Position numbers and translations under genes: made by a program. Positions 21,601 to 28,802 of a stretch of DNA of 28,802 nt are shown here, in pieces. The notes beneath the pieces are model-generated. The model was not told the origin of the DNA and made no database searches. It saw only the letters and a program-made list of their open reading frames with translations. Source of the DNA: Conidiobolus incongruus B7586. Lineage: Eukaryota > Entomophthoromycota > Entomophthoromycetes > Entomophthorales > Conidiobolaceae. Within the stretch, counting starts at the first letter, position 1. Every line of letters starts with the position of its first letter. The stretch spans positions 1-28,802 of the forward strand of contig JNEM01006180.1 of the NCBI GenBank assembly GCA_000697335.1, given 5' to 3'.

Positions 21601-21780
21601 CAAAGGATAGAAATAGTTTGCAGCATTAGATGTAACGTTGTGAAATTGTTCAAAGGATAAATCCATGTACTGTCCGTTAGGACTGATTTGAACTGTTGTG
21701 CAATCTTTACTTGGATTTCGGGCATTTTCTTCTATTAAATCAACGAAACGACCAGTGCTCGAAAATTGTGCTTCTTTCAT
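18655..21780 (-). CDS. NRPS-like adenylate-forming reductase 2 (A-T-R)
   Basis: A 1,041-residue paralogue of reductase 1 with the same predicted chemistry: acid adenylation, loading on a phosphopantetheine arm, reductive release. The adenylation domain has HSSGSTSFPK at 180-189, YGSTETG at 329-335, the regular T-G-D at 394-396 and A10 lysine K515. The carrier serine is S588. The reductase has TGANGSLG at 675-682 and Y839/K843. Residues 1-394 share roughly half their positions with gene 1, spread along the length, and colinear without gaps up to 335. From 395 to about 955 the proteins are identical apart from one Asp/Glu. The last ~85 residues diverge again. The diverged part contains the substrate pocket, so the two enzymes probably accept different acids. 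The gene is convergent with gene 1. ATG has A at -3 with a TATA box 57-63 bases upstream; no intron is visible. Substrate unknown. Confidence 0.94.
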   Translation of the reverse strand: MKEAQFSSTGRFVDLIEENARNPSKDCTTVQISPNGQYMDLSFEQFHNVTSNAANYFYPLLKDIDFSHTRNVGLLSFSDSHSLWNLLGLMKLNVCPVLLSPRNSTEAIVHLLKESKCVALVYQHFFEKHIEEIKHQLPHIVLVRKWIAKFPESLEEAEVKLLKNLNSPDIEMDNDALILHSSGSTSFPKLIPYSNRIIHNLGYRSGSFLENLDSKILCFFPIFHCGGIFGIIIQGIYLRKLIVLPQDLNPGHQYSPRMIIDMIRELKPSISDILPLYIKDIINLCENLPENEGWDILNNVKQLRYGGAQLPEDLSIKLIEKGIEPVNVYGSTETGSIMISQIDDTDSKLPALIPIESLKYKLKMISENVCELIIMKDDPCLSISNSLDKDDYSTGDLFEIINKDPIRLKYLSRIDDLIIHINGEKTNPIPMEKKINQCKYVESCVILGTGQPMNICLIQLNQESVHSAQLTDVISSIKSYINEANLSAPSHSHIYDDMVYYIPIGSNKKLPTTMKGNVIRSLCPKIFAEEINHLVEKIESGYHSRNSISSPAELDLNSVLLVIKDAIETCVNQSVNQHQSFFNVGLNSQSAVKFRNLIQAKLPNIKLTIPHIYDFDTISKLAQYLTRGIEGDSQVAKTLQSCQSELDDIIQKHSSLDVFQSEEKTKQDEHYVAVTGANGSLGSFIIKQLSLQPNTHKIFALIRAQSDKEALQKLEKSLQMRSIILSSEQLSKVVPLAVSLESDNLGLCKEVYALLQSQLSHIYHCGWTMNFLKPLKSFEDCILATRNLMKLSIESKHKVIFNFISSIGASAPVVTSFSEPLMENPLEIKLANLNYCNGYNLSKLATETLVQLWGKQYKCDIHIFRVGQLSGDTDNGAWNITEHIPILIKTIKDTKLCPDLTQSSIDWIPVDVAAKGICEIGEMDQNDKNLISHIVNPNKSSWYIVIDALKKYGMDFELVPIEVFISELNSNQGSNATEVRIIDTLSDFFSNTLTNSSPLTFSTTFTCSFSSSIATCNSLQKSDIAQYLDYWKKFNLLSTEK
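18917..20597 (-). repeat. Inverted repeat arm 2 (gene conversion tract)
   Basis: This is the partner of 11533-13213 in inverted orientation, 1,681 bases. The only difference found is A at 19000 on the plus strand (T in the coding strand) against G at 13130. The arms are separated by 5,703 bases that hold two mariner relics. The arm ends at the second base of the adenylation TGD glycine codon on one side and 80-90 codons before the protein end on the other. Which copy was donor cannot be told from the window. Confidence 0.93.
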
Positions 21781-21836
21781 GATACAAATCGATTTTAATT
21801 TTTTAAATAATATTGGATTAAATTATTTAATGTTCA

Positions 21837-21843
21837 TTTTATA
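21837..21843 (-). promoter_or_regulatory. TATA box of reductase gene 2
   Basis: On the minus strand TATAAAA preceded by C lies about 60 bases before the ATG at 21780. The position is in line with the other two genes of the window. The string itself is common in this composition. Confidence 0.45.
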
Positions 21844-22054
21844 GTTCATTTTTATATTAATAACTTGTTGAAATTATGAATTTAAACTAATTCTCATTTA
21901 AAATTTTAAATCCAATGATATTTTCCAAATTTTAATATATTTTTTTGAGGTTGAAAATAAATAATATAATATTAACATCGATAAATAGAACCACATATGT
22001 GAAATTTTAAGATTTTGTTGTGTTTTTATAATAAGCTTTGTATATAAAGATCGT

Positions 22055-22365
22055 TGTTGGAAAAATACTCGTAATACGATTTAGTAAATTATTTATTAAT
22101 CCTACTCTTTAACGTATCGGGACTGTATGTCTTAGGACCTAGTGTCGAGACGTCATAGCAGAATATTCAGAAACTTTGATGCCTATTATTCCTATCACTT
22201 CAGGGCTTAAATAACTCATTCAGTGAGTGACGTAGGTTTTGGCTATATTCTAATAAAGGAGCTAAAGAGTATCATTTGATTATGGACTAACAATTTCACT
22301 ATGAACGGGAAGTAATGTGAGCTTAACTATCCAATCTAGACAGACAGGTATTTTGAAATACAACA
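22055..22365. other. GC-richer relic, possible solo LTR fossil
   Basis: A patch with many C and G bases begins TGTTGGAAAA and can be read to end TACAACA, the kind of TG...CA boundary seen in Copia-type long terminal repeats. No matching target duplication flanks these ends, and no second copy is present, so the boundaries and the family are guesses. Slightly GC-richer DNA continues to about 22610. It could equally be another decayed element. Confidence 0.2.
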
Positions 22366-23878
22366 ATTTGGTTTCAAATATAAAAATTATAAAATTTAGT
22401 GGATTTTAAATTTTAAGTAGTTTATTTTGATAATTTTTTGGATTCAACTACTTTGAAAACAATTCAAAACTTCCATTTTAATATACAAATATTTAATTAG
22501 AATTGAAGATGAAAATATACGTATAGGACCATTAGTACAGCAAATATACTTGAGATACGATGGAAGTCTATCAATATAGTAGTGGGTGGCTAGATAAAAA
22601 TCATAAATTCATACTATTAGTTTTTGTATTGATTATTCCAAAAATAGTGCTAACCTGTTTTGAACAAATCAAATTTACATTTGTTTTATAAATATTCTCA
22701 GTTTTTTAAATTTATTATCAAATATATATTGATACAATCTATGTTATCAATATTTTTAGATATTATTTAAGTATTTATTTTATCATAAAGCATAGATTTT
22801 ATTGTGAATTTAATATAATTTTTCAATCAGATTAAAATATTTTTAATAAATGAGAATATCTTATTTAGGAACACTCATATTTTTAAAGTTTTGATAATAC
22901 AATATTTATTGAATACATTATGATTCAAAGATTTTTAACGGTTTATTTAATTTCTATAGGAGTAATTCTACATTTAATACTTCTCAAGACTAGAATAATT
23001 GGACTTTATCTTGTTTAATAAAATAAGTGATTATTAAAGGAGATATTGAATATTTAATCCAATTGAAATATTTTATCAATTAGAAAAATTGCAATAGCAT
23101 AGTATTCATATTTAATATTAAGTATTTTATAAAGTATATTAAATTCAAAGTTTTTTTTCTATAATTAGCATAGACCAAATAGTCTTTCCCAAATAATATT
23201 TCCACTATTTTTGAATAAAATGCTGAGAAAAGTTGAAAAACAAATATATTGAATGTGTAGGGTTCTGAAAACTATAAATATACATACTATATGGAAAATA
23301 TTTGAATTACTTTTAAATTTGCTTGAGTGAAGTGATTTTATTCTTTGATATAAATCACTGAAAATATATTATATTAGTTTTAAAGCTAAATAAAATCAAT
23401 ATTTATATATTGAAAAAATATTATATTTAGCAAAGCTTGCTAATCTTAATCTTTGAATTATTTAAGAAATTATTAAACTTAATCATTTTAATATTCAAAT
23501 ATTAAAAAATGATATCATTAAATTAAATGGGAAAGATTGAATACAAAATGAAAGTCAGGATTTTATGAATAAATTATATATATATATCAGAATATATTAC
23601 TAATCCTCTAAGTATTTATTTAGATAAGAATATGTCTTATTTTCGAATAATTCTTGGATTTACTTTGTTTAGTAATATAATATAGATATATATATATATA
23701 TGATTTATCTATAATTATCCAATGAATAATATTGTTGAGAATAATATTTCACTATCAAATTTTCAAATTGTTCTTTTAATTCATGAATATGGTTATTATA
23801 ATGCTAATATTTAGCAATTACAGATTTACCACTCTGAGTTTACCACTATCGACCCAATCATAATTCATTATATCATTA

Positions 23879-24061
23879 TTATAATTCGGTATAAAAGAAA
23901 ATGATTAGAATGTTGGTAAATACTATCATGTTGAATTTATTTATTTGTTCATTAGGTGTCACGATGACGAATTGCCTCCTGGTCAATGAAAGAAGGGAAG
24001 CAGTGTAGAATATTAAATTCAATATGTTTGACATCATCTCTATGGCAAACCTGAAATTCAA
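23879..24061 (-). pseudogene. Coding relic, possible membrane-protein fragment
   Basis: A minus-strand frame with less biased base use, lacking an ATG at its 5' end, reads FRFAIEMMSNILNLIFYTAS and then SLLSLTRRQF. A hydrophobic stretch is followed by basic residues. The NLIFY block resembles the NPxxY end of helix 7 in rhodopsin-like receptors, a weak and tentative likeness. The frame opens right after TTTCAG, a plausible splice acceptor, so it may be a last exon or a remnant of one. The same FRFA start recurs near 25518. No upstream exons could be recognised. Confidence 0.25.
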
Positions 24062-25388
24062 ATAATCATTATTGATAATTTCTTTTAAAGTATTTAAATC
24101 GATGCATTGTTAACGAAATTTCATTATTTGATCGAATGAACTTGATTTGCTATTTTAATATTATCAAATCTTATTATAATAGAAATATTGAATTTTTAGT
24201 AATAATGTATTATTACATTTAATTGAAATACATTGATTTAAAACTGGATAAAAATGATTAATATAAGAATAACACTGGGTAACAAAAGATTTTCATAATA
24301 ATATATTAGCTAAAAATTAAATAATGAGAAAATTAAAATATGTGTAAATTTGCAACAGTGATAAATTAATTTATTGATTTTATTTTGAATTCGTAAAAAG
24401 ATTAAAATCAGAAAAAATAAAATTGATTTTAAATATGATATATCTAAGCAATTAATTCAACCTTTTACAGTATTCGTTATTTAATGCAAATTTAAAAAAT
24501 TTATAAAACTTAAAAGATATTATTAATGAAATTTAAGTCAAATTCATAATGAGAATCTTTGTCCTAAACAATCAATATATGAAGACTATATCATCATTAA
24601 AATTATCAAAGCTATCAAATAGGTTCCCATATTAATTCAAATCAATACTAATTTTGACAACTTTAATTATGAATAAAGTGATCAGTCAACAAATTAAAGG
24701 AAATTAAATTTATTCAATATAATTTATAATGATTATTGAAAATCTAAATTTAGTCCATCATATATTAATTCCTTGTCAAATTGTTAATAAACACCTCTTA
24801 TTCCTTTTTACATATTTAATTAAATTAATTAATGATTTTTATTTCACTATATCATTATGTATAAATCAAATAATATATTCTTGAAAACTTAATGCTCTTA
24901 TTTAAATTGCTAAAGTTATCAAGGTTTCAAAATGCATAATTTATTTATTCTATCATATTAATTTTACAGATATATTGAGATATATTAGATATTTCTTTAG
25001 ACATCCGAGAGCAATAAATCTGCATTGCCATTATATCTTCTATATTTTAATATTTAATTTTCAAATTAATTTTTGTAAACATTCTTTTCATGAAAATATA
25101 TATTAAGAATTTAATTTATTAAGCATATCATTACTCATATTGTCATAAACTTGGCTCGCTTAGTTGATATCGCAACATAGCTTAATTTTAATTTTATCCA
25201 TATTTATTAAAGTCTAAATATAGTTTATTCAACAATACTATGTTTCTATCCCAAGTTTGATATTATTTCATGTGAAATCATTTTATCTCTTTTTTTTTGC
25301 AAATTATACTTGGTAAATTTGTAAATATATCATGGATTACAAATAATTTTAAGCACATATAAAACATTCAATAGTATTCTTAAAAATA

Positions 25389-25577
25389 TTAAGTAATAAT
25401 AAAATAAATCAAACATAGAAATTGAAAATAATAATAACTTATTATCATAGTATATATTATCTTTATATTCAATCCAATTACAAAGATTTTATATAGATTC
25501 AAAGTGGCAAACCTGAAAAGGTTCATAATTTTTAGTGATTTAGATGAATCTATTAAATTAATTCCAAATTTAAACAA
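25389..25577 (-). pseudogene. Second short relic sharing the FRFA segment
   Basis: This minus-strand frame shares 14 identical bases, including six C or G, with the relic at 24043-24056, here at 25505-25518. Both are read in the same frame (FRFA). Sequence after the shared part is AT-rich and hydrophobic (LNLYKIFVIGLN). It is probably a more decayed fragment of the same unknown family. The function is not recognised. Confidence 0.2.
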
Positions 25578-25881
25578 TCTTAGACTTTAAATAATTTTTT
25601 AAATATTTGTTTAATAAAATGATATATTCTGTCTTTAATCCAGTTCAGATTGATAAATCTTATATTATAGTTATGCTAATTTACTAACATAGAACAAAAT
25701 TAACTTGAATATTAAATTCTAAGTTGAAGATAATTAAATATTTAAATAATTTTAAAAATTTACAAATTTTGTTAGTAAATGTATGATTAGAGGATACAAA
25801 TCGATCTTATAAAACTTTAGTTCAATTTTGATAATAAATTAATTTCTCTATTAAAGAATTTCTCATTCATAAATATGATAT

Positions 25882-26316
25882 TGATGGAGAATAATCCTGT
25901 CAATTACTCAAGAAACTCCGATTACCGCAGGATTCAAGAAGTCACATTGGAGATATCACACCCCATGAACTAGTTGATCCTATTACTTTCCGCCCGTAAG
26001 TCATTCATGTCCACAAAAATCAACAATGGAACCTAATATAAGATTATCACAAGCAAACTAATAAACACATCTTCTATCTTCATTTTCAAAAGTATACCGT
26101 CTCTAAGTTTTTCTCGTAACCCTCACAAAAGTGTTGAGTCGTGACGAGCGTGAGATATTTACTTTATTCAAAGAACCCGATTCGTAACAAGTCATCTTCA
26201 CCTACTTTGGTGAACCCCAATAATTTCCCTTAATTACGTGGTAATTTATCGTTTACCACTGGCGATTCCCCGTTTAAGCTCGTAAAGCCCATTGTTGTCA
26301 GTGTTAACACCCGACA
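25882..26316 (-). mobile_element. Probable solo LTR (fossil of an LTR retrotransposon)
   Basis: A 435-base block is far richer in G+C than its flanks and has sharp edges. Read on the minus strand it starts TGTCGGGTGTTAACA and ends CTCCATCA, the TG...CA ends of a long terminal repeat. The four bases ATAT stand on both sides (25878-25881 and 26317-26320), as a target duplication would, though such a match is cheap in AT-rich DNA. A GAATAAAG string inside could be the polyadenylation signal. No internal region or second LTR adjoins, so it would be a solo LTR left by recombination. The composition contrast suggests it is younger than the mariner relics. Orientation is inferred from the TGTCGGGTGTTAACA end only. 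Confidence 0.5.
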
Positions 26317-27725
26317 ATATACATTTGATATAGTTAAATGAATTGAATGTAACAAATTTAAAGAGTCGTCAATATCATATGGGTTAGTGATATTAATTAA
26401 AGTTTATAGATGGGGTTATATAACTAGGTAATGGGCTTTTCGATATTTGAAATATTTAAAAATATGAAAATCATAAGAAATATCTTCAAATTGAATTTTT
26501 ATTGGTTTAAATTTGAAAATACTAAAACAAAATAATTACATTTAAATTTAATAATTTACTAATAAATATCCTATTTTTTAACATATTACAGATACGATAT
26601 TAAGTTATTATTGAAATATGTTGATCTATTTCATATTTTGGTATGATCATATGCGATTATCCGGGCAAGCTTGTATAGGGTTTTAAATCTTGAAAAAAAA
26701 TTTTAAAATTTAAGTCATATTTTCTTATGGAGTTAGAGAAAAATGCCTTTAGAATATATGTAATATTTATTCTTATTAAATAATATTATTCAAAAACATT
26801 ATACTGATATAATAAACTATGCAACTCTGCTAATAAATGGAACATAATCTTTGTCCAATCAAATCAATAGCCACATTAATTCATTACCGGTTCTTGGCTG
26901 AAGAAATTTTTTTTGTGATATATAAATTAAAGAGTCCAAGTTGTAAAACTCAAAATAAAATTTGAAATATTAATCTTAAGATCTTCAATTGCATTAAATC
27001 ACCCTAGGTTAATTTTGTCTCTTTAATGCTGTGATCGTTGCAAAATCGCTTTACATTTGATAAGAATTTAAACAATGTAATGATTGTAATAAGAATATCC
27101 CTTGTACTTTGGCTGAATGTTCTTAAATGCTGCGATCCTAAGACCTAGGTGGATGAAATGGTTGAATATAGTGAATCAGGCTTAGTAACTAATCAATAAA
27201 AGATTCAAAAAGCCCTATCCTATCTAAAACAAATATTTACACATACTATCATCAGCTAGTCACAATAATACAAATACTAGGATTATCAATTAGCTGCTTA
27301 ACGAGTGAGACATATTTGAACTATCTAATACTATTAGACTTATTACTTTATTCCATTCATATTCCTGTAGAATCTGGTAATATTAATATGAATTCATTGG
27401 TTTATCTCCTTCAATTCAATTCCTTGTTAATCAATGGTAAAACATTTATTCCATCATATTAATTAAAGAATAATTTAACAGAAATTAAACTATTTACTTT
27501 GTAAACTTTAATCAGATATTAAATTCCTTTAAATGATTGTTCAATTAATTAATAATTTGGTATATATAATATTTATGAGCAAGAATGAGCTAAACAAGTT
27601 ATCATCTTATTTTAATAAGACCAAATTATTAAATAAATTTTATTCTATACTCAATCTTCTAAATTTAATATATATTAACGATATTTGTGAATAATATTTC
27701 TATATCTTTTTAATTGTTAACGAAC
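26317..27725. other. AT-rich spacer, nothing assignable
   Basis: About 1.4 kb between the LTR-like block and the third mariner relic. Moderately GC-richer stretches occur near 26640-26680 and 26990-27310. No open frame, RNA gene or element with clear ends could be supported. A CCTAGG-containing pair near 27002 and 27145 is probably chance. Confidence 0.5.
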
Positions 27726-28802
27726 AAAAATGTCAAATTCTTTGGCTTTGGACCTTCTAAATATATTTTTAATTTTCTAAAATAAATTATACTTAAAATA
27801 AATAGAAGAATTTATATTTTCACACTATATATATTGATTTATAATAATTTTCCTATTTAAATATTGATATTTAAAATGATACTGTGAATTTTAATTTTAT
27901 TTAAACTAGAGGGTGATAATAAAATATTCTTATTTTAGTATTATTAAATTTAATCACAAACCCTCTAAAAATATTTAATATTATAAAATTACTTATTAAA
28001 ATAAATTAATTAAAACTCTCAATTATTATTTTATTAATCACTTTACAACTAGAAAGGATATTATTCTAAATTTCCCAAGATATAATAAAATAATCTTTAT
28101 TATTTTAGTGAATATTAAATAAAAAAAATAATTTAAAAAACATCTGATTAATTTAAAAAAATTATCAAAATAATTAAATATTAGTAATATAGGTAGATTA
28201 TATATATTAAAGCTTTATACTTAGTTTGTTTATTAAAATTACTTAATTGATATATTATAATTTAAATAAAGTTTAAAAGAAATCTAAACTATTTAAATTA
28301 CTAAAATATATCTAAGAGAAAAAATAATTATATTGAAATATTATAATAAATAAATTATAAATTCCTTTTTATAATTTTTTACCAAAAAATAAAACAGAAT
28401 ATTTTATTTGGTTAAAATAACCCTTTTTATAAATTCCAATAAATTCTTAGTTAAATCAATTAATATTAAATAATTTATTAAATTATTATATAGTATTAAT
28501 CTTTATTTAGTCCTTAAAAGTGAAATAGTTAATAATAAGTTATATATTCTTATTTTAATGAATTTTTAATATAAGTTTTTATTATAAAATCAAAATTATA
28601 ATATTTTAAAAAAATTGATTTAAAATAATTTAAGTTATATAATATTTAATTATAATTAAACTTAAAAATATTATAAAATTTAAAATATTTACCAGACCAA
28701 AATATATTTAATAGTAATTTCTGTATATAAATTATTATTTTTTAAAAAAATTAAATTATTGAAATAATTAAATTAATTTATCAAAATTTAAGTTTTTAAT
28801 AA
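27726..28802 (+). mobile_element. Decayed mariner element, copy C (cut by window end)
   Basis: This follows copy A from its first bases: an end-like AAAATGTCAAATTCTTT near 27727 and the block CCTCTAAAA exactly 240 or so bases inside (27962 against 17122). Later blocks AACCCTTT...AAATTCC (28416-28437 against 17599-17618) and TTTATTTAGTCCTTAAA (28502-28518) lie in the same order. The transposase is broken by many stops, more than in copy A. By comparison with copy A about 170 bases of the 3' end lie beyond the window. It is the most decayed copy after copy B. Confidence 0.72.

Larger units (their letters stand above)
21844..25881. other. AT-rich spacer with scattered relics
   Basis: About 4 kb upstream of reductase gene 2 holds no intact gene. 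A GC-richer patch lies at about 22055-22610, and short coding relics on the minus strand lie near 23879-24061 and 25389-25577; these are listed separately. The rest is AT-rich DNA without recognisable structure. Confidence 0.6.

Noticed and set aside
10264-22320. GTAATGTGAG at 10264-10273 before gene 1 and at 22311-22320 upstream of gene 2 as a shared control element
   Set aside because: The positions and orientations relative to the genes differ (74 against about 530 bases from the ATG, reversed), and a 10-base match between two long spacers is weak.
27001-27152. Possible small element with CACC(C)TAGGT ends in inverted orientation
   Set aside because: The core CCTAGG is its own reverse complement, so the inverted match is cheap, and no target duplication is seen.
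1-28802. CRISPR arrays, bacterial operons, tRNA or rRNA genes
   Set aside because: No regularly spaced repeats, no tRNA-like cloverleaf with a GGTTCGAATCC-type arm, and no ribosomal RNA blocks were seen; the gene content is fungal.

Overview
The window looks like nuclear DNA from an AT-rich fungus. Spacers are roughly 80% A+T and full of stop codons. Three long intronless reading frames stand out: a Zn2Cys6 (binuclear zinc cluster) transcription factor, a family almost confined to fungi, and two NRPS-like adenylate-forming reductases. The extreme AT bias suggests an early-diverging lineage (Entomophthoromycotina such as Conidiobolus, or another AT-rich group). The sequence alone does not settle this.

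Layout. 1-5119: gene-poor AT-rich DNA with a few GC-richer, broken relics. 5201-5929 (+): Zn2Cys6 regulator. 5930-10256: spacer. 10347-13463 (+): adenylation-thiolation-reductase enzyme 1. 13464-18654: spacer holding two decayed mariner elements in opposite orientations (about 15183-16227 minus, 16887-18133 plus). 18655-21780 (-): enzyme 2, convergent with enzyme 1. 21844-27725: spacer with a GC-richer relic, two short related coding relics and one probable solo LTR. 27726-28802: a third mariner relic, cut by the window edge. Each intact gene has a TATA-like box 60-90 bases upstream of its ATG and an A at -3.

The main result is in the two reductase genes. Their first ~395 codons (the substrate-binding part of the adenylation domain) and last ~80-90 codons have diverged strongly. 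The 1,681 bases between, 11533-13213 and 18917-20597 in inverted orientation, appear identical except for one base. The shared tract starts exactly at the adenylation TGD motif. It covers the C-terminal adenylation lid, the carrier domain and most of the reductase. This is the signature of recent ectopic gene conversion between inverted paralogues, and it leaves two enzymes with different substrate pockets on one common chassis.

Functionally, each enzyme should activate a carboxylic or amino acid as an adenylate, load it on its own phosphopantetheine arm, and release it by NAD(P)H reduction as an aldehyde or alcohol. The substrates cannot be read from the sequence. The regulator nearby may control them, but that is inferred from position only.
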